NCBI RefSeq assembly: GCF_026151205.1
Contig: NC_087081.1
Location: 2,237,246 to 2,301,245 of the forward strand
Reading direction: 5' to 3'
Length of the DNA: 64,000 nucleotides
DNA from: Bolinopsis microptera
Taxonomy: Eukaryota; Ctenophora; Tentaculata; Lobata; Bolinopsidae
The translations under genes were made by a program, and so were the position numbers. A model generated the notes under the pieces. It did not search any database. It had not been told where the DNA came from and saw only the letters and a list, made by a program, of their open reading frames with translations. Position 1 is the first letter of the stretch. Each line of letters begins with the position of its first letter. Positions 12,586-24,400 of the stretch are shown in pieces.

Positions 12586-13110
12586 GTAAGTAACGCGTGA
12601 TATTTAACGCGTGATAAGTGGCGCGTGATAAGTGGCGCGTGATAAGTAAATAAAGCTTAACAGCCTAAAATCCAATTTTAATCAGCAATATTTGTCGCAC
12701 TGCAGTGAACTATAATAGTCCATTACCATAACCTACTGACAGACGTGTTTAACTCCTGCTTACAGTGCTGAGTGCTATGTAATCCTGAACTACGGTGCTA
12801 TAATTACGACAATAACTATACTATATGGCTGCATTTTTCTGCGGTATCGGACACCTGTTTTTTAGTTCTAAACTACTCAGAAATATTTCGAAAATAGTTG
12901 TCTAAGTGTGTAGTACATTCGTGTTGTTATCGAAATTGAGCTGTGTCCGTGTTATCCTTGGACACATCTTATAATCAGGAATTTGATGAATGATTCGAAC
13001 AATCCATAATGTTTAACTACTTTGCAATAACTGGTAACTATAAACTGGTAACTATAAACTGGTAACTGGTAACTATAAACTGGTAACTGGTAACTAAACT
13101 TGTTTTCCAG

Positions 13111-16100
13111 AACCAACGTGTGCAAACTCGCCATTTTTTTGAACAACCATACCAAGCTTTTAAACGGTCTAAATTAACTATTAGTAACTGTAAGAAGAAG
13201 TATGTTCGATCCTCAACTTTTTCAGCAACAGGACGAAATGCTCGGTTCAATCAATTTAAGAACCGAGCAAGCTTCGTTAAGAAGAATGTAAAGCAGGTCG
13301 ATAAGCAGGAGGAATGGGGGAGCAAGTCAGAGGTGAATAATCGCTATCAGTTTATCTATTTTATCTGTCACAACTCGTTTATTTTCAATCGTATGATCCT
13401 TTTTATTGATTAAATCATGATTTGATAATTGATTAATTGGTTATCTTTTCAGTATATTCTTTCACTGATTGGGTTTGCAGTTGGTATTGGTAACATATGG
13501 AGATTTCCTTACCTATGTCAGAAACACGGCGGAGGTAAGTAAACCAATTTATTTAAAATAAAATTTACTAAGCAATAAGTATAAGTAAATTCATCCGATT
13601 GTCATCAATGATATGGTTATCGCTGGTGTTGCAGGAACAGCGCTTCATATGGATAATATCTGTTAACATATTATTCCGGAAAAAAAATTTCTTCTTTAAC
13701 AAATAATACATTTTCTGTTTGCTATGCGATTTCCACATACATTTCTAGGGCTGTAAGCATTCTTGGGGCTAGTTATTTTGGGCGGATGTGCAGTATTATT
13801 GTGATACATTAGTACCTTTACTGGTTTGCACTTTGCACATGTAAAGCCCACACTTGCTCAGATAATTGTTCCAATTTGTTCTATGACAGGCTGGCTTAAC
13901 ATTTGCATTATTTGTCGCACCATGTTGGTTTGTAACTTTATACCTATCTAGCTGATCATTTTTATTTCGCATGTACATTGTAAACTGTACGTACGTTAAT
14001 ATTGCAGTTTCGTGTTTCTTCTTAATATTATGCATATTACATCCTGAATCCTGATTCCTGTGTAATATATTGTAGTTTTAAAGTATCAGCTGGTTCGGAC
14101 ACACTGCTGTCTGCAATCCTTTTGCATTTTTTACTTTGTTTAAAAAGTTTAAAAGTAGCTCAAGAGTGGCTCTCGGAAGATTTAAAGCACAATCGATTTC
14201 ACAAGGTTTTAAAAACAATGGACTCCACTCTAGCAATGAACCGGAAAAAGGCTGCATCAGCAGCTAAGAAGAAGGAAGCAGTGGAACTGAAAAAGGAACA
14301 AGAACAGCTAATGGAGGACGCCACAACCACGCTTAGCCAATACTTCATGTTTGCAGTGGGAATGGTTATCATTATCTACATCGGATTCTGCTACCAAGAA
14401 ATGGCTAAAGACATCGAGCGAACCTTTTTCAGCTTACCTGATCAATGTGGCGAGAAGGAAATAAAACAAAACTCTTCCAACTACGAATACGGGTTAGATA
14501 GTTTGGTAATGTTGGGAGATGTGCAAGTTCCCAAGGCTGTTGCACAAGAAAGTAATGACTATGAGGAACCTGAAAGTTGGATACTTAACGGTGACACAAT
14601 AACAAAAGTAGGAGGAAACTACTGGTATGTAGCTGTAGATACCGATATGTCAGGTATTTCAGGGGGTATGTTGAGGAACTGGTTTGAAACTGTTAATTGT
14701 TCAGATATGTATAAGTGGTGGCATCCAAAGGATCATGAATATGGTGTTTGGTTGGATCATGACACCTACGAAGCAAGCAGCTCCCTTGTTGGCAGACAGG
14801 GTAAGATTCACAGGGTTAAAGAGAGAGTTGGAGACAAAATGAACAAGCTAGATATATTCTTCCACGATCCGTGTGTTGGGAAAGATTGTGACGTCCTAAA
14901 AACACAGGGTGTAGAACTGATCCTATCCGGAAAAGTCCACGCTCATCTGACTCCCATAGGACGAGTCTACGCTGGGTTCTTTATCCACACACTCAGAGTA
15001 GATGACACAGGAAGCACTCTCCACTCACGCTTCACTATGGGCAAGGACGTGCACTGCCTGGATAGTCCCAACTCTTGGGGGTGCTTCTTTCTTGACACTT
15101 TTCAGTGGCTTGTTAAGAAGATTATGTTATCAGATAAGAACGCTGCGAGCATTTTCATTCATTGTCGGGAAGAGATGTTTACTTTGGGTAGGCTACTGGC
15201 TAAATTGAATAACGTTGCTGCTAGGGGATGAGCTAAATTCCTGTTCTGTGTTTATGAAATTGTACGGAATTTGATGAAAGTTTTGATTATGTGTTTATTG
15301 ATGGATGAACTGAAATTAAAAAATTTTATGTTACCCTACTCGATTTACTTTATAAGGGAAGCAAATTGGTATTATTTTCTGCCAAATATACATACATGAA
15401 TTCAACATTGAGTCAAGAATCAAAATTATTTTCAAGTTGATCCATCAAACCAAACAGATGTTTATCTAACCCTTTTCTGTTTTCGAGGAGCTAATTAAAA
15501 TATCAATTAACTTGTCGCGACATTGTCTATTGAGATAACTATTTTCTATTTAATTTGATAAAATAGTCTTTATTCATTTCGATTGTTACCAAATTTTTAT
15601 TGTACGAACAGAATATTCGAAATTTCAAGGTACGATTGTCGATTCATGAACGACAAAAAATATGGTCTTGACATATTTTAAGCTATAAAACCGGAAAACG
15701 GATATATGGTAAATTAAAAAGGTTCTTGCGTGATGGCAGTTCGGCTAATATTTTCATCAGAGGGTCAATAACTTGAATTATAAAACTGAACTTTCAATTA
15801 ACTTAAAAACTCCTCCCTCTAATTTGACCAGGTGCGTTCCTGTTCGCGTACGTGGTGATGGTGATTATTGAGGGTCTGCCACTCTTTTGTCTAGAACTTC
15901 ACATCGGTAATCACTTTAAGAAGAGTGTTAGTGGTAGTATGAGGGTGAGTGACTTCAAATGTGAAAATTATTAGTAATTATTAGTAACTATTAGTGATCA
16001 TTATTATAATTCATAAATTGCTTTAGTTTAATCGATAATATTATAATTCATAAATTGCTTTAGTTTAATCGATAATATTATAATTCATAAATTGCTTTAG

Positions 16101-19100
16101 TTTAATTGCTATAGTATAAAACTTGAAGCTGAACTTTCCATTTGAACTTTGATTTATTTGTTCTATAATTCATAAATTAGATTATCAACAATATGATATT
16201 CTATGAACAAAATTAATAGTAATCGATCAAATGTCGTAGCTTAAATATGTCGTTGAGAATTGCCTGATCGCACCACTTTAGATTTCATCCCTGAATCAGT
16301 AAGTCAGTACGAAAAGGGAACCAATTTTGACAACTGACAACTGCTGTATGTCGTACAGGAATCGTTTATATACGTACTTGGTTTTCATTGGTCACTGCTG
16401 CAACCAGTCAGCAAATCTCGGTCACCAAGACCGATACAGTTCGCTAGCTCCCAGAAGTAGTCATAATATCCATTAACCAGCAAATAAATCCGCCTTATTC
16501 AAAGATCAGCACTAACATTAACAATGTTTTCAGCACATCAAGAAGGGGTTGGTTGGAGTGGGCTGGTGTACTATCACAGTGTGTTTCCTGTGTGCTGTTT
16601 ACTACAACTCTATTATCATGTGGATTATAAGGTGAGAACATGTTTAGATTATTGTGGAATGAAGTTGTCAAAATGGCAATGCATTTCACATATTCAGTGC
16701 AGAGACAGTAACTACTACTAGAATAAACCTCGAATAAAGATCATTATAACTGATCGGCGATGATAAAGTAGGAACTGATAAGAAGTTCAATTTTCTCAAT
16801 TAAAAATAACTTTGCAGGTACTTTTTGTAAAGATAAGGAGTTGCTAACCTAAAAATAACTTGTCAGATACTTGTTCGAGTCCTTCGTGAATCCCTTACCT
16901 TGGTCAGAGTGTAAGACGGATCATATCTGCTGTCTGGAAGACAAGACTCAATACTACTGGTATGGATACTTGTGGCATAGTGAAGTGCTTTAAACTTAAC
17001 ATAAGTGTTTAAATTTAAAGTTTTACTCAGCAAATAAAGTCAAATAACTTGAACAAACATTAAGTTTATTGTCAGTTAAATAAAATTGGATCTCTTATAT
17101 ATTTACTTACTTCACACTTAATTAATTAACTGCTAAATTACTCAATTCAATCTAATTAGGTATTACGAACACTTGCGGCTGTCTCCTGATATCCGTGAAC
17201 TGGGTTCCTTCAACCCAACTTTAGTGGTCTGTTTGATCATCTCCTGGGTCACCATCTTCATCTGTATTTCTAGAGGAATCAAGAGCTCTGGAAAGGTAAT
17301 ATAACACGTAATAATTACTAATCCACTAATTGTACTAATTAATTTCTGTTTTGCAACATTGAACATGGAATTAGCATATTTGACTGAGAGCCAAAAACAA
17401 CGAGAATTAGTGTGGTATTAAAATGTTATTCGTGAAGTTGAATACCTATTTCAGATACTTAATTTTCATTTATTTAATTGGACGCGATTATTAACAAGGA
17501 ATGGGGCCTATATAATGCGTCTCTCGATGTTTATAAGAATTCATTCGTTAAGATGATAAAGGGAATCGGAAATGAAGGGGAACTTAAAGATGAACGGTTA
17601 AAACGGCTACGTAGGTTTGTAAGTATGCCAGCATCAGCCAAGAATGACATAGATTTGTCATGAGCGAGATAAATATGAATATGTAAAAGTGATCAGAAAG
17701 ATAAAGGTGAATCCAAGTAGGGAGTGGAAACTGGAAAGTTCCAAAAGCAACCCACTCTAAATGATCACTATGGTTCTTCGAATGATTCTTCGAATGATTC
17801 TTTAAATGATCCTTCTTAAATCTTGATCTAAAGAGCTCTCTCATCTTTTCTGTAGCGATATTGTATGCTTACCTGAATAATCATGTTGGATGAGCGATTA
17901 GTTTAAATTCCTATTGAATATCTTATTAATCTTGAATAGATCAATTCACACCGATCGGATCTATAATAAAATTGCAGCTGTATGCCCTCAATTTCGTCTT
18001 ACAATAAAATATATTTCACACTATTGTTAGTTTTGTACAGGCGAGATAAGCTAGAAACCTATGTCTCCTCAGGTGGTATATTTCTCAGCAACAGCCCCGT
18101 ATGTGGTACTGATAATCCTTCTGTTCCGCGGGGCCACCCTGGATGGAGCAAAGGATGGTATCATGTACTTCCTCAAGCCGGATGTAAGTTACTCTTCCCT
18201 TGTTGTATCCCGTCTCTATGCTGTATAAATCATAAAACATGATGTTAATGCAGAGTAGAACCGTATGGAACTTCGTAATTTCTGTCCCTTGTTTATAAGG
18301 TGTCTTTATAGCTGTATATAACAATGATATTCACATTTCACCGCCTCACTAAAATGCTCATAGGCAAAAAAGCTGTTAGACCTAAGTCTATGGTCGGATG
18401 CAGCCTCGCAGATATTCTACTCTCTTGGTATTGGGTTTGGTGCTATCGTGTCATTCGCCTCCTTTACCAAAAACTGCGACAACGTCATCAGAGACAGGTT
18501 AGATAACAGTTCACGTCATTATCATAACTCATAAGCTATTATAGAGATACAAATTTAATGGCACAATTTTGCTTCCATGTAATACAATATTCAAGGATAT
18601 TTGCTCAGAATTCAGCGTAATTATTATTCATGAGTTATCATATTAATTACTATGAATATTAATTTAAAAATTTTAAGTAAAAAGTAAAAGTCCGAATAAT
18701 AATAGTACAACCACCACGAAAAGTCATGGTGACGAAAAATTCAAAGTTAGAAATTGAGAGGCAGCAGTTATATATATACTCGTATATAGTGTAAGCCAAT
18801 CATCTCAGAACATGGACAAAAGGATTTCGCGATTATTTTGGCCAAAAATCGCGATACCGCGATTTTTAACAGGCTATACATTAAACTATACATAAAATTT
18901 GTCGCAAATAATGGGAAAATCGTGATTCCGTACACGCCGCGATTTCCTTTTGTCCGTGTCTCAGAACTGCATGAGCCAACACCCAACATCTGATGTGCGA
19001 ACTGCGAATTTAACAACGAGGTCTGATCCTCACCTCGTTACATGTTCGATGTCTGTGTGAAGGTAAAATGGTGAAATCTTCTGGATCAGGCAGAGGTGGA

Positions 19101-21468
19101 GTGTTGCTCTACCACTTTGACTTATGTCCCTTAAGCGCTTTCAACTACCGTTCACCGAGCTTTGACTGCGGCTTTGCTAACAAGGTTTGGCCGGTGGACT
19201 GTGGAGGGTCCACAGTAGTCCCATTACCTTAGTGATGTGCGAATTAAATAAAATGTGAATTTATTCCAGCATCATCATCACGGTGGTAAACTGCTCTACA
19301 TCAATATTGGGAGGGTTTGTCATCTTCAGCATTGTAGGCTACCGAAAACACATGACAGGTGCAGACTTTGATCAGGTAAATGAAAGAGGTTAATTGATTG
19401 GTTAATTAGTTAATTGATTGGTTAATTAGTTAATGGATTAAATGATAAGCTTTATAAATTTGCAGTTATATTTAATTAAAGGAAATATGATCAGTGCCAA
19501 AATTCTCGTAATTTTTTTGATATATATAAATTTCCATTGCACGTAACCTCTGGTAGCTCAGTTGGCAGAGCGGAGGACTGTAATGGTATCCCCAAAGTAA
19601 TCCTTAGGTCACCAGTTCAAATCTGGTTCGGAGGATATTTTGATGATTTTGATTAGTAAAACGTATCTATTTTTAGCTCTTACACATATTACATGTTTTC
19701 AGCTTGGCTCAGGGCCAGGTTTGGCATTTGTAGCGATAGCTGAAGCAGTGGCCAACATGCACATCTCGCCTTTGTGGGCCGTCTTGTTTTACAGGTGAAA
19801 GTATTATTTTTTATTGACAGGGTGATTCAAATCAATATTATCCATAATGAATTGCGTAATCAATTAATATATAACTGATTATGTAATTGATATGCCAATT
19901 AACTAATTATGTAATCAGTATGTTGCTGCTACTTGGATTGGACAGTTTGTTCGGCTTGATGGAGAGTATGTTGCATCAACTCAGAGAAGAAATCCCCGTT
20001 TTGAAGAGGATTAAGAAACACGGTGTCAACGGTTAGTTCAGGTTCTTTTCACTGCTATTACTGATACTACTATCATAATTAGTTTTAACTCTAAATATCG
20101 AAAACTCATGTACAATGTATTATAGTATTATGTATATTGTATAATGTACACATATCCTTATACTATATACATTATACATTATACATCGGTCAGGGATATA
20201 CAATATATCACGAATACACCCTCCATTACTTTCAGCATGTGTGTGTTTCCTTATGTTCCTCCTGGCCCTGCCTACAGCTACTAACGGTGGACAGTACATT
20301 GTTAACCTGATGGACACCTGGGCGGTCTCCATCCCCCTGTTGTTCGTTGCTTTGGGAGAGATAGTCTCCATTGTATGGTTCTACGGTATACACAGGTTAG
20401 ATTAAACCCTGTAAATAGTGGAACACTTTATGTTATTTTAGCATCCGCTAAAAATTTTTTCGGTGGTCTAATGGCTAAATATCCTGATGATCTGAGTTCA
20501 ATTCTCACTGCTGTACCTTACACTTCCTTCTAACTGCCCTGCAGGTTCACGAGAGAAGTGAAAGAGAAGACAGGGTACCAGATAGGATGGTACTGGCAGA
20601 TATGTTGGGTGGTGCTGTCTCCCTTGGTCCTGCTCATCCTCATCGGCTTCTCGCTATTCTCCTACTTTGGGGACATGTCTTACAGTCAGTTTATTGGCTG
20701 TGCGGGGATTAATAGTGGACTGGTACGTCCTTTGGTAGATTTTTTCTAGAGTTTTATACTCACGGCCACATACTAGCTAGCCAACTGCCACGACTCTTGC
20801 TTCTATGTTACACTACGTTTTGATAAGAAGTAGAAAGTGCCAATATTTACTGCAATTATAATTAAATTTTTGAATGAATAACCTTGAAGTTAAATTCTAA
20901 CCAGAAAATGAATGTTGATAGAATTACCCAACGGGCACTTTGAATGATAAATTGCATTTACATGACAACCATTTACAGGCAAGTGAAAACGGCTCAATGT
21001 TAGAGACAAATAACGGCTCAGCTGATTATAATTTAACTGGAAACATGACCAACTTTAACTATGGTATAGACTACAAAGAGTGGCAAGTCAGTTCTAAACT
21101 GCCAACGGAGGGTATCGTAGCTGCTCTCTTTTTTCTTCTGACGTGAGTTTTTTCTTCTTTTTGATTCCTTTTTCTCCCTTTTCTCCCTTCAAGTGTATAA
21201 ATGGAATGAGTTTATTCTCCTTCAAATATAAAATGTGTCTCCGTTTAACAAGTTGTTCCTCCTCGTGTGAGTTATACATCTTCCTAAAGTTTACTGACAT
21301 TATTTCTTCTCCAAACATTGTTTCCACTTTTAACACAAATCCCCCCACAGACCACTGCTAACCCTCCCCCTGGGAGCTCTCTACGGTCACATATATCCCA
21401 ACACTACAAATGAGGAACAGGTCCAAGCTAACTTGGAATCCTGCCCGGAGGAGAACGAGGTACTCTAA
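13111..21468 (+). CDS. SLC6-family sodium- and chloride-dependent symporter
   Basis: Fifteen exons with matching phases: 13111-13332, 13453-13534, 15832-15944, 16534-16631, 16867-16959, 17160-17295, 18073-18183, 18364-18497, 19270-19375, 19703-19794, 19919-20031, 20236-20395, 20545-20722, 20979-21142, 21351-21468 (stop TAA). They give 639 residues plus an unresolved N-terminus. Family signatures: TM1 [25 protein letters not shown], the second-loop cysteines after [30 protein letters not shown]6 [24 protein letters not shown]7 [15 protein letters not shown]8 [19 protein letters not shown]6 proteins use the sodium gradient to import neurotransmitters, amino acids or osmolytes across the plasma membrane. 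TM1 has glycine where monoamine transporters have aspartate, arguing against a monoamine carrier; the substrate cannot be read further. A possible polyadenylation signal AATAAA is at 21717. Confidence 0.9.
14218..15231 (+). CDS. Membrane-anchored PhlG-like (DAPG hydrolase domain) protein
   Basis: A single-exon gene of 337 residues lying wholly inside the second intron (13535-15831) of the SLC6 gene, same strand. ATG 14218 is chosen as the first in-frame ATG. Residues 8-32 are rich in Lys/Glu. Residues 41-58 are a transmembrane helix, so the enzyme domain is probably anchored. The rest has features I associate with the 2,4-diacetylphloroglucinol hydrolase (PhlG) fold: [36 protein letters not shown] (His169, His173) and C-terminal HCREE (His315, Glu319), an HxxxE pair like the zinc ligands of PhlG. 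PhlG cleaves a C-C bond in a phloroglucinol; the substrate of this protein is unknown. Single-exon structure suggests a retrocopy or horizontal transfer; neither is proved. Confidence 0.7.
   Translation: MDSTLAMNRKKAASAAKKKEAVELKKEQEQLMEDATTTLSQYFMFAVGMVIIIYIGFCYQEMAKDIERTFFSLPDQCGEKEIKQNSSNYEYGLDSLVMLGDVQVPKAVAQESNDYEEPESWILNGDTITKVGGNYWYVAVDTDMSGISGGMLRNWFETVNCSDMYKWWHPKDHEYGVWLDHDTYEASSSLVGRQGKIHRVKERVGDKMNKLDIFFHDPCVGKDCDVLKTQGVELILSGKVHAHLTPIGRVYAGFFIHTLRVDDTGSTLHSRFTMGKDVHCLDSPNSWGCFFLDTFQWLVKKIMLSDKNAASIFIHCREEMFTLGRLLAKLNNVAARG
16005..16108. repeat. Short tandem repeat in SLC6 intron
   Basis: Three copies of a roughly 37-40 bp AT-rich unit containing TTATAATTCATAAATTGCTT and TAGTTTAATCGATAATA, in the intron between the third and fourth SLC6 exons. 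Confidence 0.8.
18811..18958. mobile_element. hAT-type MITE, 148 bp
   Basis: Inverted ends CATGGACAAAAGGATTTCGC (left) and, read inward, CACGGACAAAAGGAAATCGC (right). The element starts with CA and ends with TG. It is flanked by an exact 8-bp direct repeat TCTCAGAA (18803-18810 and 18959-18966), the target duplication length of the hAT superfamily. There is no coding capacity. It lies in the SLC6 intron between exons at 18364 and 19270. Confidence 0.85.
19547..19635 (+). tRNA. tRNA-Tyr (anticodon GTA) with a 16-nt intron
   Basis: The acceptor stem pairs CCTCTGG with TCGGAGG plus discriminator A. The D arm is GCTCAGTTGGCAGAGC. The T arm is ACCAG/TTCAAAT/CTGGT. The anticodon stem GAGGA/TCCTT encloses CTGTAA, then an intron of about 16 nt (TGGTATCCCCAAAGTA) at the canonical position after base 37. 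Eukaryotic tRNA-Tyr genes typically carry an intron here. Mature length is 73 nt before CCA. It is intronic to the SLC6 gene, on the same strand. No clear T-run terminator follows immediately. Confidence 0.92.
20462..20517 (+). pseudogene. tRNA-like relic
   Basis: A short sequence in an SLC6 intron has an A-box-like GTGGTCTAATGGC and a T-arm-like TGAGTTCAATTCTCA, but it is too short and poorly paired for a functional tRNA. It may be a decayed tRNA or SINE head. Confidence 0.35.
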
Positions 21469-24400
21469 ACAATTCTGAGAAAACTTTGAGGTACTCTATA
21501 AAAGAATCTGAAGAATTACAGCCCTACTTGCTACTGATCCAGGACCCTGATCAGTGATCACGCCCTTATAGCAATACAACACTTACTACAGAGTGTCAAC
21601 TCTCTTCACAGCAGTCAAATCCACCATGACGTAATCAGATGTCATTTTAAGGACTATTATAATTTATAATTGATATCTTTGTAGATGTCGGACACGACCA
21701 AGTTATTCAGCATTATAATAAACATTCCGTGACCCTACCTTTAATGCAATATGCAGTCGGCAACGATTAAGACGATCAAATGGTTTATAATTTCTATTTT
21801 GAGCTGAGACATATCAATTTTTGGGACTATTATACTTATAGCGTTAATGGTACGCCGAATGGATGTCACAACTTTTATGAATGCACATATTTATGTATGC
21901 AGTTATTCAATGAATAATTCATTATTAAGTCCCATACTTGTAAAATTATTGGCCCGATTCGACAGTACCAATCACGCGTTTAACGCGTGAGACATCGCCA
22001 AGCGTGATGAATTTAGCCACCGCGCTAACGCGCTCACGCGTGGAGTCGGCCCTAAACTTGAAACCAACGGAAAAAAGTTAGGGTGCACGTCTTGTATTTG
22101 TAAGATTATGTACATTAGATATATTTGATGTTATTTTAAGCTAATATTTTTATGAAAAAGTGACTGTGATTCTGAGTTTTGGCCGATCAATATTGGACGC
22201 TAATTGGTTAATCGCCATGTCACGTGTCAAAAAATATGCCTCACCTCCGCACCAGAATCCATATCTATAAAGTTAAGCGGCTACTACATACTAGTACTAC
22301 TGTCTACTAGTACTACTGGTACTAGCTATAAATGCTTAAAATTGAAATGGAATTACACCAAAAGTCGAAATTCATTAGCCAGCTTTTTATTTTTATAGTT
22401 ATAGTATTAGTAAGCATTTACCTCAACTTCAAGATCCCAGGCTTCCGCTTATTGTTCATAATTAAAAATGACAAGATGGCGTAATGACAGCGGCTGAGCG
22501 CCGCCCTGTTAACGCCGGCCTGTTAATATTGAACATGTGATGTGGGTTAATTATAGGTAGTGCGCCATCGACAGTGTGAGTGAGCCGCGCGTGCCGACTG
22601 TAGGATGGTTTTTAGCGCTAATTTCGTTAAATAGTGCAAAACTTGCTTCCTCGGTCTATTTAAAAAATCCTATCTATATATCTACCAAGTAATACACCAT
22701 ACTTAACTTCAAAATTATATATATATAGGTATACTGCACCATGTTCACTAAATTCGTGGCCGTAGCAAATTAGTTTAACTGCTGCAATAATGAGCAGTCT
22801 AAACGATTTTTGCAGCAAATTGTTTATCTAGAGACAGCTCAAGCTATAAGTGGAAAAAGATCCTGCGACGAATTGTAGTTATAAAAACTTATTTGTAAAT
22901 TTGAAATGTTAATGGTTCCTAATCCTACTTCTTTAGTTGTTCCCAAATCGTGTGAATTGATTCTTAAATGTCGGCGCTATATAATACTCCTACTCCTAGT
23001 ACATAGTATTTTCCGCGGTGCTACAAGCGAGCATGCAACTGCAAATTACTTGAATATGTTGAACCGCGACCGACACGTTCTTGGATGTCTGACAATTACC
23101 GTTTAAACAACTATATATATCAAATATTGTAGTTTATTACTATATTAGCTTTTAGTCTTATTCGGTTACATGACTTTGTCAATGACAGAGTACGTTAATG
23201 TTACACTTAATTATACATTAACATAGCTAAATAAATGTTTCTTGTCATCTGCACCTTGTGTCGTAATTATTTAAGAAATAAATAAATAAAAGCTAATTAA
23301 ATTAGCTTTTACTTATTTATTTCTTAAATTTAAAATTTATTTTTTCGATCATCACGATTCACGAACATGCGGCGGCTTTGGTCTAGGAAACCCAGGAAAG
23401 CTTATATATAAAGCATATACATATATGAAAATAGGACAGCAAATGGAGCCATGTTTGTAGTTTGGCCATATTCTATTTTTTGAAGCTTTCAATTTCTCTC
23501 GATATCTTACTTCCACTTCCAGTACCTTCCAATGTCTTGTGCCAACTTCAGTTGCAGTAAATTTGACACGTTGCAACCCCGGGCGGAGTGCACGCTTCGC
23601 GTGCACGAGAGAGGTATACAATTACGTGTAGTAACCTGCAACAGTAAATGCGTTCAATACCCGAATCTGATATATAATCGTTATGGAAATACTAATTACT
23701 ATTTAAATCCAAATTGTTTAGTCATCCAAATCGTTTAATAAACCCGATTGAAGTATGGGGAAATTATTCAACCAAAGGTGAGACACCATGACCAGACAGT
23801 AAATACTTATATTAAGAACATTGCACTTTCCAATCTCCGTGTCCAATAGCTGCAGTATAAATTGATCGAATTTTGTTGATATAGAGCAGCTTGCCACTTA
23901 GGTCCAGGATCATTATAAAACATAACGCCGGACTTCTAGGCAGTGTGCTTGGTTGTGGGACACACTCAACTAGGAAAGGTTGAGAAACCTGAAAACTCCC
24001 TAAAGAGATATCAACAGAGTGTGGGCTGACTGACTAACCTGTGATTAGAGTTTGCCCGACTCTATGTGCTATGATTGTGGCAGACAGTATCTTCTGAGTT
24101 GTTGAGATTCAGAGTATCCTTTGTCGGTGGTGCTGGTTACAAGCTCTTGTTGTATGTGGTAGAAAGATGATTACTGAGACCAAACTCATTTACATGAAGG
24201 ATAAGAAATAATGAGGTTATGCAAGTGGAAGCTATAAGTATAGGGCAGGTAATGATTAGATGAGTAATAATTATATATAATATAAAAAAGATTAATATAG
24301 TTATACAGTAAACCACTTTTAATAACCATTCGAAATTTCTTGTCGAGATCATTTTCCAATATAAATTTAAGATAATGTAACTCCCTCCCCCCCCCCCTGG

